A stretch of 64,000 nucleotides of DNA from Caecitellus pseudoparvulus (GCA_965644315.1 CBFFRQ010000019.1:1-64000), one strand, 5' to 3'. Positions 19,447 through 30,697 are shown, counted from the first letter of the stretch. Made by a program: numbers and translations. The notes: generated by a model not told the origin, from the sequence alone.

Positions 19447-21740
19447 GGGATTGCTGTGTTGCTCGAAAAAGCCCCTTGCTTCAGCGGGAATGAGCATGTG
19501 CATGCAAGCTGCGGAAACGCGGGTCATTGCATGCCACGCGGTGTGCAGCTTGTGTGGAGGTGGAGGCTTAAGCAGGAGACATCGGCAAGGGCAAGCCAAC
19601 TGAAATGCGTGAATGGCCCACCTTGCAGTGGAAGACTAAAGACAGAGGTTCGGTAGGCAGCAGCAAACTCATAGGCACACAACCACAGAGCACCACCGGT
19701 ACACAAAGGAGGCCATTACCGAGGAGAGCAGAGCTACAAGGGCAACTTTCTCACTCACCACACCAGCGACTTTCAGGTAGAGAGAAGCTGAACTAGGCGC
19801 CGACGAAGAAGTGAGTCCGCGGGTTATACGCAATCCTGGCTGTTTCGGGCACAAAAATGGGTCCCGGGAATGATGCGCTCCTTTCACCAGTGCCGGAATG
19901 GCATCGAACTGTCCTTCATGCCCCTTTCCCGAGTCCTAGCTTACGTAGCTCTCCCACAGGTGTTTGTCTGAAGCTTCCTGAGATTCAGCTCCGAAGAATG
20001 AATCCCGAGCCATTGTGCATCCACCAAGGGACCCTTCGTTGCCACACGAGATTTCCATCTGACGTGGTTCCGGCCGCACTTCTCATTCACGAGTGCGGCC
20101 CATACCAACTTAGTGAAAGCCCCACTCATGCCCAGAAGCTTTGCACACAATGGGGGATGTGCGGTCCAATCACTAATCTTCCTGCTTCAGATTCAGACGC
20201 AGTAATTCGCGGGCGGGGCTTCCACTTCAAACACGTACACCCCTGTTTGTGGTCACAGGATCAAAAGCACTTCTCCAAGAAAAACGGATGAAAGTATACG
20301 CATTTTGCTAAAGGCCAAACAATCGATTGCGTCTAAGCTCCAGCCAGCCTGAGTGCGCAATTAAGGGTATGCACGAGGAAGATTGCGGAAACTGACTCCA
20401 ACGCAGAGGCACCCTGCCCAATGTGAACTAGCTTCTCGTCCAGGATACGCACATGGATCATTTCAAGGAAAGCTACTCAATCACTACGAAAACATTTCAG
20501 CGTGATCAGCACGCACCAGCTTCAAAACGAGGCATGGACTTGCTCATTCACTTGCTGAGGTGCCCTATCGCGCGGACACGAAAGACTACGCTGGCTTGGA
20601 GAAAGGAAGCAGGTCAGTGTTGGGACGTCACAGCGGACCGGAATCTGATCGGCACAACTCCTGGAAGGTCAAAACACTCTGCGCGTGGACACAAGTGTGT
20701 GCTCAAGACCCCTCTACGGCGAGTTGTCGGGGGTAGAGTTGCTTTCGTCCGAAGGCCAGTTGTGCAGAGAGTGTAGACGAGGAGGTGCACTTTTCCTTGG
20801 CAGGTCTGATTCAAGCGGGCATGACTCCACACACTCCACGTACAGCGTCCAGACTGCTCTGTTCGTCCAGTTGCTCGTCCCAAGCAGCAACTCCATCAGT
20901 CTCTCCGAAGAGGCCCTTGCAGCAGTCAAAAGCTTATCTGCCTCCACCCCACACCTCTGCATCTCCGCTTCGCACCCGGGATGGGCGGAGGGTGGCACAC
21001 CATCCCGAGCGTTTCGAAGTCATGGGTGCAGCGAAATAACATTGATTCATGTCTTCACTGTGTTGAACACTTTTCGCGCCGCGAGCGCCGCGGCGGGCCG
21101 CGCATCGGGATGGGTGTGGGAAAGCGTGGTGGCCCCGGAGGGCTGCGTCGGACATGGTGGCAGCCAGACTAATCAACTTCGGATCTTTCTGGCGAAAGGT
21201 AAAGGTGGGGGGCTCATTTTGATGCTTACATTCATATAATTGCACTAGCGCATGATGGGCTGCCTTACGTGGCGTAAGATGCCCCTGCAAAGTGGGCCAG
21301 CATGGGCACCAATTTCCGCCAAGGCAGCTTGAGCGCCAGCTGCCTGCGCCAACTCCTTGCACGCAGCGCACGCGCACAAGTGGGTAATGAAGTAATCAAC
21401 ATGTGCTTTTGAGTTCCAAGCGCGATGTTTCTTGTCCGATGCAACGCCCCCCTGACAGGCCGTTTCGGGGCGCCTTTGGCTGAAAGGTGGAGCCGCAGCA
21501 CGCGTCCTCGCTGGCACTGCGCTGTTTGCCGATGGGGCGCTTCACCGCCCCATGGAAACCGTAGGAAGGTTCCATTCGCTCGCTCCTCGCCATCCAAGGC
21601 ACTTCGTATGCAACCCCTGGGCCAGCCACCACGTCCCCCGCCACCAGCACCCACGGCTCCGCCTTTCACTCCGGCAATTAATCAACCCGCCCCCACCCTT
21701 GCACCTTGGGAGCGCCCAGTTTCACGTGGCAACACAAGAG
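19447..21740. other. Intergenic stretch, no gene supported
   Basis: About 2.3 kb, with lower GC from 19600 to about 21240 than the flanking regions. Short open frames on both strands (the longest 184 codons at 20685-21239 +) show no recognisable domain, no good start context and no repeats. Nothing else convincing seen. Confidence 0.5.
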
Positions 21741-21749
21741 AAGGGTGTC

Positions 21750-24050
21750 ATCGGGCAGGTAGCTGCACGCATCGCTCCTCACAGGCGCCGAGCCTGCACC
21801 TCAAGCTCACGCTCAGGCCCCGAACCCGAGCTTGTGCCTGATCCTTTCGACGAGCATGTGCTGAGAAGCAATGGAACTGCTCTCGTGTGAGGAAGAGTGG
21901 GGAGCATGGAGCGCCCTCGGGGCGGCACGGCATCCCAGCTTGATGCAACGGGAAAAGCAGCATGGAGTTAGCACGGCACCCGCTGCGAGTAGGGCCGTGG
22001 CTACACGAAGCTGCTTGAGGTCCGCCCTTGCCCATGCCATGCGCCTTGGCCTTGGCGTCAATGCGGCCGCTGGCCGAGGGTGCCATGTGTCGAGCGTGGG
22101 TGGGGTGATCAAGGTGGAATGCAGGCGCCCATGCAGGCTGTGGCAAGGCTTCGAAATCACACCTCAAGCCACTTAACACCCCAAACCACGCCCTCCTTGC
22201 AGCTTTCGGCCTGGGCCCAGCCCCACCTTTGCGAAGCCTGGCCCGTACAAGTGCAGCGGGTTGCAACAAACGAAGCCAAGCCTCCACTGCAACCTGCACC
22301 TAGCACCCAAAGAAGCACCCCCACCTGTGCAGCTCGCGCACCTATGCAGTAACAACCCACGCTACGAACAGCTCCATTTACTTTCGTCCGTGGCGAGTGC
22401 TCGAGTCGCCCAAGGCAGCGTCCTTGGCTGCCTCCGCCGCGATGTTCCCTGTCGCAAGCCAAGCCTGAGGAGCAGCCGCTCGAGCTCCAACCAGACCCAT
22501 GAGCTCCCTGCATCCGCAGCACACCCCACCTCTCATGAAAGACGAAACAAACTTCATCTCAGACGCGCACTTCCACACTTCAACCATTACTCAAGGCAAC
22601 AAGCTCCCGAACCACGCCCAAGTGGTCGTTGGAGCTGGCCCACACAAACCCAAAGTCAAGCTTGCCTTCATCCCCAGCACTTACATCCACAGTGTGAAGG
22701 CCTGTCAGAAGCAACATCCCCTGAACAAAAGAAACGAGCCATTCTGACATGCCCATCGAGCGTCGAACTCTCCCTGAGCATGCACGCCGCAAGTCTGCTC
22801 GTCAGCCAGCCCAAGGCAGCTCACGAAAGACGCCCACATGGCCGCCATGGCGCATCTACACAAGCCCAACCCCAGATTCTTTCCCATCACTTGCATGCGC
22901 GTCCACAGCTCATCCCCCTGTCAAAGTGCGAGAAGCTCCCACGACACATCCACATGCCAGCCTGAAAGCAGCTCTTCACCTGGAGCCACACCTCGCGTGC
23001 GTGTCAGTTGCCCAGCCATCATGCAAGCTCAAAAGTGTGACCACTAAGCCAGGTGACCATGCTAGCATGCAAGTCGAATCCTGGCCTCAGGCCCATGGAG
23101 GTCTGCTGTATGCACGTCCACTACGCGCTCGCCCTCCAGCGACCAAAGGCTCTACTCTGCCCGCAGAAGTAACGCAGCTCTGCGCCCCTGTCGAGTGCTT
23201 GTGCCGTCCCATACGGCATCTTTGCCAACTCATACAGCAGCCGGCCCGGCAGCAAGCCTGTCCTGCAGTGGAATGATGCGGTTGCCAGTCAGCGCCAGCA
23301 GCTCTCGTACGACACCCACATTGCCCCCTTGAAATGCGAGGCGAAAGGCAACCCCGTTGCCCGTGTGCACGTCCACAGCCCGCTCACCAGTCAGAGCCAA
23401 GAGTTCTCGCACTATTTCCACATGACCAAATGCATAGGCTTCGCGGAAGCCAGCCTCAGGCACACCCCTTAGCCCGGCAGGTACTTCCACTGCCCGGCCA
23501 CCCTCCAAGGTCAGGAGCCCACGGAACACTTCCAAGTGGCCACTCTTGCAAGCGCCTCGGAACCCTCCTTTGGGCCCAAGCTAGTCCCTTGCGTGCACAT
23601 CCACGGCCCGCGGACCAGTCAGGGCCAAGAGTTCACGCACGATGTTGTCATGACCACGCCCACATGCCTCCTGAAATCAGACCTCTCGCCCACCCAGGCC
23701 GCCAACATACACATCCAATGCACCTTCACCTGCCAACGCCTGGACATAGCGGACTTCCTGCACCCTTCCGTCTCAACAAGCAGCCAGGAGTTTGGCTTCG
23801 CTGCTGGCACCTCCGTGTCCACCGCCCGGCATGAAAGGGCTGATCAGGTCAATCGACATCATTGGCTCCAACGGCATGAAAGATCCTGCACCTCCGAATG
23901 GTGCTTGCCATCCCTCCTCTGGCGCTGCTCCATGCGGCTGTGCATCCACCGTGGTCCAGCAAGCAGATTCCGCAACTCCGCATGCACTGCAGCTGTCCCG
24001 TCTGCGCAGCAGGCTTTGCTGCAGCAATCCGTCCACGAGTGAGTATATTC
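21750..24050 (-). pseudogene. Degenerate ankyrin-like repeat array
   Basis: On the minus strand a unit of about 34 residues recurs in changing frames. The clearest stretch is 23230-23690: VRELLALTGPRAVDVHA, VRELLALTGERAVDVHT and VVRELLALTGN, spaced by FR-x-A and GHVEIVRE-like linkers. Weaker copies follow toward 22150 (TCGVHAQGEFDARWAC, VVRELVALSNG), about 105 bases apart. The array is interrupted by at least one in-frame TAG (after DVHARD near 23585) and many frameshifts. Unit length and the V-R-E-LL pattern fit ankyrin repeats. Outer limits are uncertain and no start codon can be assigned. Confidence 0.6.
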
Positions 24051-24502
24051 AATCTACCTCTGCCATCCACTTGAGCGACTGACTGCAGTTGTGAATTGCA
24101 TCGCGCCTCGTGTTTGCGCTGGCGCTGGCACTGCTTCGCCCAGCTGCTGGGCACGCCAAACACCCACAGCTGGCGCTCCACACTTCCTGCAAGGCCTGGC
24201 GCAGCAGCACACCAGATCCCAACTTTCAATCAAAGCTACTTCACCATCCCAGCCCGTCACCATCCTGCACACCTGCTCACGCTCCCCGCCAGACCGCGCA
24301 AGCGGCACACTCGAGCCACACCAAGCAGCTCTGGAAACTCAGCAGTCTCAGGACGCTCACCCTGACCTCATCCACCCACAATGCGCCAAGCAGCCATCTG
24401 TGTTCAAAGTGCATTGCCTTCACACAGCCCACCAGGTGCACAAGGGTCAGCCGATCCGCACACCAGCTTCGCACCGCTGCCACTGAGCAAACTCGACACA
24501 AC
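24051..24502. other. Spacer, no gene supported
   Basis: 450 bases between the decayed ankyrin array and the stop codon of the SPRY/EF-hand gene. Only short chance frames; probably the 3' UTR of the latter plus remnant sequence. Confidence 0.4.
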
Positions 24503-27500
24503 TCAGTCTTTGGGCTGCAGGTTCTTGATGGCGTCAGTGATGTGCTGCTTGAGCGCAGTGGCCTTTTCCCTGAGCTGCTTCGCCACTTGAGAAGGGTCTG
24601 TTCCTGCCGCCAGGCCGAGGCCGCCGGCCAGGGGCATGGCGGAGTTGACCACTGCGCCAAAGGTGCTGCCGCCCGACATGGCCTGCACGCCCAGCAGGAT
24701 GAAGACAAGCATGATGACGAGCAAGACCACAAGCACCATGAGACTGTACAACAAGACGTCCCACGAGAGGCCCGTGGCTGAGAGGGCTGCTTCGGTGATT
24801 TCCCGCAGCAGGATGTGGATGCCCGCCTTGAACTCCTGGCGGTCCAGCACGTTGTCCGACTCGATGACGTCCAGCGACGCGAAGATGCGCTTGGCCCGCT
24901 CGTTGGTCAGGGGCAGCGACGCATTGGCAGTGAAGTCCACGAACTCGTCGAAGGAGATGCCGCCGCCGTCCGTGTCAAAGGCGTCGTACAGCAGGTCGAT
25001 GGCTTGATCGGACAGGCGCCCGTTGACGAGGGGCAGGGGGGCGAACTTGTTGGCGAGCTTGGTCTTGGCGCCCGCCACGACGCTGTCCATGGCCGCCTTG
25101 GCCTTGTCCTTCGCAGCGTCCAGGGCCACCTTGGCCGCTGCAGTTGCCGCAGCGGTGGCCGCAGAGGCAGCTGCGCCGGGGGACGAGGTGTCGACTCCAG
25201 CCCGCTGCAGCTGCTCCACGAGGCCAGTGATGATGTTGATAATGGTCTCCAGGCGGTCCTTGTTGAAGCCGCCGAACTGCAGGGCCAGCTTGCGCACGCC
25301 GGAGATGTCTCTGCGCGACAAGGACAGGATGGCGTCCACGATGGCCAGCGCGCCGTGCTGCTCCACCGGCACCACGCTCTCCAGCAGCTGCATGATATGC
25401 TCCTGCCGCTTCCCCAGCTCCTCCGCCACCGCCTTGCTCACTGCCAGCGCCTTCTTGGCAGAGCTGCCGCTGGTGGAGCCCGCTGCAGACACAGCCGCCG
25501 CAGCCGCCGCGCCACTCTGCCCTGCCGTTTGTGCTCGGGACGCGACAGATGCAGCTGAGCCAATGACGGACTCAGCCTGTGACGCAGCGGCGTTGGACAC
25601 GTCTTCCAGGGCACGCAGGCGGGCCTGCATGAGCGCGATGAAGTGCTGGATGACGCCGAGGGCAGCCACGAGCTTGGGCTCGTTCTGCACCAGCGCCTGC
25701 ACGAAGACGGGGATGGTGGTGAGGAGTTCACCAGGGTTGCCGCGCAGGAGGATGCCGCCCAGCGTAACGGCCAGGAACTTGGGGTCACGCAAGCGCTTGG
25801 CGAAGATCTCGTCGCCACTGCCCTGCGACAGGAAGTCCGTCACCATGCCCAGGGATGAGAGGGCGCCTTGTGCCTGGGAAATGCCGCCTGAGATGGCCCC
25901 TGCCGCGCTGCCCACAGCTCCCAGAGCAGAGTCCCGCGCACCCATGATGTCTGCACTGAGCAGGGAGGACAAGTTGGCACCGCCCACCATGCTGCTGGCG
26001 GCGTCCTGCGCCTGACCTGCCGCTGCACTAGCAGACGCACTCAGCGCAGCCAGAGGCGTGGCCACAGACGTCGCGATGCCATGTGAGACTTGTGACGCCG
26101 CGAACTTGACCACCGCCATTGAGGCCTGTGCTGCCTGCGACACTTGCTCCTTGCGGGACCGGGCCGCCTTGCCTGACGTGTCACGCTGCAGGACCGCCTG
26201 CACCTTGTCCACTGGCCCCAGCAGGCCCATGGCAGACTCGATGGAGGATAGAGACACGCTCTGCAGCAGCTTCACCTCCTCGAAGCTGGTCAGTCCAGGG
26301 GGCAGCTCTTGGCCTCCTTGGGACACATCCCTGACGCGCTGCACGATGGCCTCAGCGGCCGGCTTGGGCAGGCGTCGCAACAGGACGCGGATGAGGGAGT
26401 TCCGGATGCTTTCGTTGTGCAGCAGTGTGAGCTGCACGGTGTTCTGGGTCAGCATGACACGGGGAATGCCAAGGATGCGGCAGAGGCCCGTCGCGACGTC
26501 GCCTTGCATGAGGGAGAAGAAGCCGATGAGGACGCGGTCCACCTCTGGCAGGACAAAGGCCGGGTTGGCGCCCCACACAGCCCTGGACAGCAAGCGCACA
26601 GAAGCGCCCTTCACGCCAAAGTACTTCTCCGTCGTGCGGTTGGACATGCCCCGCAGGGACTGCAGTGGGTGCAAGCCCACCCCCACACTCCACCGCTGTG
26701 CCGCCTGCAGCACAGGCAGCACTTGTTCCAGCAACCAAGGCCAGCGGGTGGTCTCTTCGTCCCCGCGGTCGCCAGAGGATGCTGCCACAGCTGCAAGGGC
26801 AGGGCCGGCAGCCCGCGCCACGGGAAGAATGCGCAGCAGTTCCTCAGCAGGCGGCAGACGCCCTGTCACGAACTTCAGGATGGTGCTGAGCACACGGGCC
26901 GTGGCACGCACAGGCTTGGCCTCACCGCCAACGTCGTCGTCCTCCTCCCTGCAGAAGGGGATGCTGCTAAAGCGCGCGGACTCCACACGCGTCAGCAGCT
27001 TCAGAGCCCTGTCCAGGTCAATGCAGGCGCTGTCACGCGTCAAGTCCAGGCCCGCCTCGGCGGAAGCTCGTGCAAGGTCGTCGCGCACAGCCAGAGACTT
27101 GACAGCTGCCGCGGCATTGTGGGAGGACAGCGTGCGCATTTCATCTCCGTCGATCATCAACTGCACCGTCGCGGAGCTGCTGCGAGCATCGCCCACCAGG
27201 CGGTGGAACTGGTTCGTGTGTTCCTCCTGCTTCTTGGCGAACTTGTCGCTCATCTCCGCCTCCACGAACTCGTCCAGGCGGTCTCGCTGCGAGTACAGGT
27301 CAGACACGAACGCCATCTGCATGCGCATGGCATCGTGCACGGGCAGGTTGGCGCCATTCACTGCCTCCACCATGTCCAGGCGCAGCTCCTCAGCCACGGC
27401 CTGGGGCGTGAGCAACTCCCCAATGGGACGGTACCCTGCCATGGCCCGCGCGTTCATGTACTTCATCTGGGCGCGGTGTACGTGGAAGCGGCAGTGGAAC

Positions 27501-29263
27501 TTGCCTCGCATGACGCTGACGGAAAAGGCGGGGTAAATGGGCATGCCTTGCAGGTCCAGGTTGTTGAATGCGACGCCCATGGGTGCGTCGAAGTTCCCGT
27601 TCAGACCGAAGGTCATGGTGCGCTTGTCGTAGTCCACGGCGCAGCTGATGATGTCGCCGTTCTCCCACTCACTGCCGAAGGAGCCGTCATCTCCGCCATT
27701 CCACTTCTTCCGACGCTGGCCGTCCCAGGCCCACGAGCTGGGGTCGTCGCCAACGCCATTGTTGCGCTTGGTCGTGAAGGCGCTGTTCACCCAGCCCACC
27801 TGCAAGTACCGGTCTCGCCCAGAGAACATCTGCAGCTCGTAGTAGTACCTGCCTGACGTCACCGCCGCGCCTGGAATGGCTACTGTGGGGAACGTGGACG
27901 CTTTGCTGGTGTTCAGCGACAGCCGCACACGGCCGCTGCTGTCCCCCATGAACAGCCCATCGATGCCGAGGATTTGGTACTTCCGCCTGCCAGAAACCAT
28001 GGGCAGGGGGCGCGTTGGCCCGCCAGCGTTGAACTCGGGCGCATACTTGCTCTGCAGCACCTTGCGGCTCTCGCTGCCCGCATACCGCAGCGCATCATCG
28101 CTGTCGTCCATGACTGCAAAGTCAAAGTAGTCCTCCGCCTCTGCCACCTGGTCGCCGCCCCTGGGCGACATGGTCGAGCCGCGTCGAGGGTGTCCCTTGG
28201 AGTCCGGTGAGCCGAAGCCCTTCTTCTTACTCTGCCCTGTCAGCAGGCGCATGGTGCTCATCTTCAGCATGGCGTCCTCCTTGTGTTTGTCCAGGTCATC
28301 CTCGTCCTCACCAGGGTTGCCGCTGGAGGAAAGGCGGCCGGGGAAGCCACCCTGGGCTGGCTTGGCTTGCCCACTGCCAGGTTTCTGCTTCTCTTCCGTT
28401 TCAAATCCGCTTGGGCTGTCTGCCCGACCCGACGCAGGGGTGGGCAGAGGAGGCGGTGCCTTGGACTCGCCAGCGCCGTCCTGCGGTACAGACGATGAAG
28501 ACTCGTGCAGGCCACTCGCCCCAGACTCTGTCAGCGTCGCAGAATGCTCTGCACGGGCATCCAAAGCCGAGGTCCGGTGTCCGGCGCCAAGTCCGCTCAA
28601 GTCCACCTTGGACACTTGCGTGGAGGGATCCTCCGCGTGGCTTGCTTCGGACAAGCAGATGAAGTTGTTGTGCATGTCCAGAGTCATCAGCTTGATCTTG
28701 CGATCGGCGCCAGTGGTGATGAAGAGGAAGTCGGTGGCAGCGGACTCCCTGTCCACCCGCAGTGTCGGCATGGAGGAGCTGATCCACGGTTCCACCTTGT
28801 GCCGGAAGTCCTTGCTCATTGGAACGATTTGCGTGATGCTGCCCTCGTGCTGGGGTGCCATCTCAGCCACCACCCGCCAGTCCATCCACAATGACTCCGT
28901 GACATGTGCGGAGCGAGGCGCGCCGAGCACGGCCAGCAGCCGCCCATGTGACGTGCCCACCAGGATGACGTCGTTGGGGGTAGGCATGCTGGGGCGTGGC
29001 GCATCCACCACAATGGCCTCCTCCTCCTCGCTCATGGACGCTTGCTTCTCTGTGGCAGCAGCCACGTAGTCCAACCACACCTGCCGCTGTACTTTGCCGT
29101 CATCGTCGGTGGCCTCCCACTTCACCGCCAGGGGGTTCGCGATGGACGAGACCTGCGTAATTCGCTCCCCTGTAGACAACTCGATGACGTCGGCGGCAAA
29201 GTGGTTCAGAGCACGCGCTTGCTCCGTGACATTGCTGAAGTAGATGCCGCCGGCGCTCTTCAC
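24503..29263 (-). CDS. SPRY and EF-hand domain membrane protein (main part)
   Basis: 1,586-codon open frame; the first in-frame codon taken as start is a GTG, so the true start is upstream, in frame across a TAG (see 29297-29716). The N-terminal 200 residues look like beta-propeller strands (ILVGTSHGRLLAVLG, DFLFITTGADRKIKLMTLD). A low-complexity linker follows (about 220-410). A SPRY domain lies at about 430-610 (SGRYYYELQMFSGRDRYLQVGW, ENGDIISCAVDYDKRTMTFGLNG). A long Ala-rich helical region follows to about 1400. Near 1425-1445 is an EF-hand-like loop, DTDGGGISFDEF, one residue shorter than the canonical 12-residue loop. A strong transmembrane helix lies near 1500-1527, then a short tail. 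SPRY plus EF-hand suggests a calcium-linked scaffold on an internal membrane; this is inference. Stop is TGA. Confidence 0.75.
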   Translation of the reverse strand: MKSAGGIYFSNVTEQARALNHFAADVIELSTGERITQVSSIANPLAVKWEATDDDGKVQRQVWLDYVAAATEKQASMSEEEEAIVVDAPRPSMPTPNDVILVGTSHGRLLAVLGAPRSAHVTESLWMDWRVVAEMAPQHEGSITQIVPMSKDFRHKVEPWISSSMPTLRVDRESAATDFLFITTGADRKIKLMTLDMHNNFICLSEASHAEDPSTQVSKVDLSGLGAGHRTSALDARAEHSATLTESGASGLHESSSSVPQDGAGESKAPPPLPTPASGRADSPSGFETEEKQKPGSGQAKPAQGGFPGRLSSSGNPGEDEDDLDKHKEDAMLKMSTMRLLTGQSKKKGFGSPDSKGHPRRGSTMSPRGGDQVAEAEDYFDFAVMDDSDDALRYAGSESRKVLQSKYAPEFNAGGPTRPLPMVSGRRKYQILGIDGLFMGDSSGRVRLSLNTSKASTFPTVAIPGAAVTSGRYYYELQMFSGRDRYLQVGWVNSAFTTKRNNGVGDDPSSWAWDGQRRKKWNGGDDGSFGSEWENGDIISCAVDYDKRTMTFGLNGNFDAPMGVAFNNLDLQGMPIYPAFSVSVMRGKFHCRFHVHRAQMKYMNARAMAGYRPIGELLTPQAVAEELRLDMVEAVNGANLPVHDAMRMQMAFVSDLYSQRDRLDEFVEAEMSDKFAKKQEEHTNQFHRLVGDARSSSATVQLMIDGDEMRTLSSHNAAAAVKSLAVRDDLARASAEAGLDLTRDSACIDLDRALKLLTRVESARFSSIPFCREEDDDVGGEAKPVRATARVLSTILKFVTGRLPPAEELLRILPVARAAGPALAAVAASSGDRGDEETTRWPWLLEQVLPVLQAAQRWSVGVGLHPLQSLRGMSNRTTEKYFGVKGASVRLLSRAVWGANPAFVLPEVDRVLIGFFSLMQGDVATGLCRILGIPRVMLTQNTVQLTLLHNESIRNSLIRVLLRRLPKPAAEAIVQRVRDVSQGGQELPPGLTSFEEVKLLQSVSLSSIESAMGLLGPVDKVQAVLQRDTSGKAARSRKEQVSQAAQASMAVVKFAASQVSHGIATSVATPLAALSASASAAAGQAQDAASSMVGGANLSSLLSADIMGARDSALGAVGSAAGAISGGISQAQGALSSLGMVTDFLSQGSGDEIFAKRLRDPKFLAVTLGGILLRGNPGELLTTIPVFVQALVQNEPKLVAALGVIQHFIALMQARLRALEDVSNAAASQAESVIGSAASVASRAQTAGQSGAAAAAAVSAAGSTSGSSAKKALAVSKAVAEELGKRQEHIMQLLESVVPVEQHGALAIVDAILSLSRRDISGVRKLALQFGGFNKDRLETIINIITGLVEQLQRAGVDTSSPGAAASAATAAATAAAKVALDAAKDKAKAAMDSVVAGAKTKLANKFAPLPLVNGRLSDQAIDLLYDAFDTDGGGISFDEFVDFTANASLPLTNERAKRIFASLDVIESDNVLDRQEFKAGIHILLREITEAALSATGLSWDVLLYSLMVLVVLLVIMLVFILLGVQAMSGGSTFGAVVNSAMPLAGGLGLAAGTDPSQVAKQLREKATALKQHITDAIKNLQPKD

Positions 29264-29296
29264 CGTCGCAAACCACGACAGAGCTCCCCAAGCCTT

Positions 29297-29716
29297 CTAG
29301 TTGGCGGGGACGTGGTCAATGAGCGTCAGTTGGCTCTTGTACTTCAACTGCAGCCCCGTAACTGGCGCTGTGGCGAAATCACGGGAGGCCTCTGTGTCTG
29401 GCCCCAGCCTGTTCCGCACCTCCCGCGTGGCCCCTACAAAGGCAGAGGGGAAGGCGAAGAAGTACGACACGATGCCGACGGGGATGCCATCATTCGGAAT
29501 GAGGCCGTGCAGCAGCAGGCGCGCCTGTCGCTCCTTCTCCAGGGTCGCCTCGTCCCCGGCTTCCAACAGCCCATACCCGTTGCCGCAGTGCAAGACGTAG
29601 ATCTCCCGCCCAGTAGTGAGCAGGTTCTTCGTCTCGTCGTCACCGGTGTCTGGATCCATGAGGGGCCAGTGCGCTGTGAAGTTGTTCAGGCGCCCTGGCA
29701 GCAGCTTGGCGGTCAT
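29297..29716 (-). CDS. Middle segment of the same WD/SPRY gene, between two in-frame TAGs
   Basis: 139 codons from ATG to TAG (29297-29299). It lies in exactly the same frame as the main part, 11 sense codons from the 29263 start, and the protein reads naturally across the stop (DHVPAN, then KAWGALSWFATVKS). The first ATG is probably internal. No GT-AG intron of the size seen elsewhere removes the TAG while keeping frame. Read as part of one gene that is either a pseudogene, misassembled or read through. Confidence 0.55.
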   Translation of the reverse strand: MTAKLLPGRLNNFTAHWPLMDPDTGDDETKNLLTTGREIYVLHCGNGYGLLEAGDEATLEKERQARLLLHGLIPNDGIPVGIVSYFFAFPSAFVGATREVRNRLGPDTEASRDFATAPVTGLQLKYKSQLTLIDHVPAN

Positions 29717-29737
29717 GTGCTTGGCCGACTTCAGCCA

Positions 29738-30697
29738 CTACGTAGTGGCGCCCAGCGGCTCGGCATTCAGGTGGGTCAGTCGCCACGGCACGATGGACTT
29801 CGATGCAGTCTGCACGAAAAGGGCTGGCTCTTCCTCAGCGGGATACCGTTTGGTGCTTTGGACGAGCGTTCGAGCATCCATGAAGCACCTGCCGTCCTTG
29901 CCTGTCATCGGAATGTCCAGCTTCTCCATCCTGACGGGAACGGGCTCGTACCCTTCGCCAGGCGGCACGCTCATCTCACCCAAAAATCCTGGCAGGTCGC
30001 TCTCGCCTGAGTCTGCAACATCCGCGGCCGATTCCTGCACTTCCACAGGGGCGAAGTCGCCCTCCACACGGTCGTTGGAGATGCCCCACACGCAGTCACC
30101 GACCTTGTCAATGCCCACCAGAGCCGCCGACCGCGCCTCGTACGTCTCTCGTTCAGCACGGCACAGGGACTTGACTGCTTCGCCCTCTGTCTGCACGCCC
30201 AGACCCAGCTCTTGGATGTACTGCAAGCCGGCATTCACCTGCCACACGCGCACAGAACCACGGGAATCGCCTGTATCGAGGCGCAAGTAGGCATGGCCCT
30301 CATCCCAAGACGAGTTCCGGATGAAGGCGGCTGCGGTGATGCCTTCCAGAGTGGTCACTGACAACGTCGGGTGTGGCACGATGAGGTGTGGCACGATGCT
30401 GCCACCACAGTGCTCATCGTCTGCCCTTGATGTTGCAATGCCGTGAATGTCGAACATGGCTGTGATGAAGTCAATGGCTTCACAAAAAGCCCGCAGGCGC
30501 TCAGGCGCCTCCACTTCTTCCGCAGGCACGTACTGGAAATCCAAACGCCAACACCTCCCGAAGGGCACTCCTTCACCCGTGGCGGAAAGCAAGGCAGACA
30601 AGGTATCCCACACAAGTACGCATCCTGACATGAGCAGGTAGCGATGAGAATCTGCTCCCCTGCCTACGACTTTGTCAGTATGCCGCCAGCGGCACAC
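29738..30697 (-). CDS. N-terminal WD-repeat segment of the same gene
   Basis: 319 codons ending in TAG (29738-29740) within the perfect palindrome CCACTACGTAGTGG. Seven sense codons later the next segment's ATG follows in the same frame. It contains WD-repeat-like pieces (LLMSGCVLVWDTL, RGSVRVWQVNAG, VGDCVWGIS). The frame is open upstream of the GTG at 30697 for about 25 codons to a TGA, and no convincing ATG is visible, so the true 5' end or first exon is not identified. Confidence 0.5.
   Translation of the reverse strand: MCRWRHTDKVVGRGADSHRYLLMSGCVLVWDTLSALLSATGEGVPFGRCWRLDFQYVPAEEVEAPERLRAFCEAIDFITAMFDIHGIATSRADDEHCGGSIVPHLIVPHPTLSVTTLEGITAAAFIRNSSWDEGHAYLRLDTGDSRGSVRVWQVNAGLQYIQELGLGVQTEGEAVKSLCRAERETYEARSAALVGIDKVGDCVWGISNDRVEGDFAPVEVQESAADVADSGESDLPGFLGEMSVPPGEGYEPVPVRMEKLDIPMTGKDGRCFMDARTLVQSTKRYPAEEEPALFVQTASKSIVPWRLTHLNAEPLGATT

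Noticed and set aside
22261-22965. 234-codon plus-strand open frame
   Set aside because: Antisense to the decayed ankyrin array; composition is that of a shadow frame.
26058-27856. Two long plus-strand open frames (492 and 515 codons)
   Set aside because: Antisense to the SPRY/EF-hand coding region; no domain, and explained by GC-rich codon bias in the opposite strand.
24503-30697. Reassignment of TAG to a sense codon in this organism
   Set aside because: TAG is used as the plausible terminator of the ammonium transporter, the coiled-coil gene and LINE frames, so full reassignment is not supported by this window.
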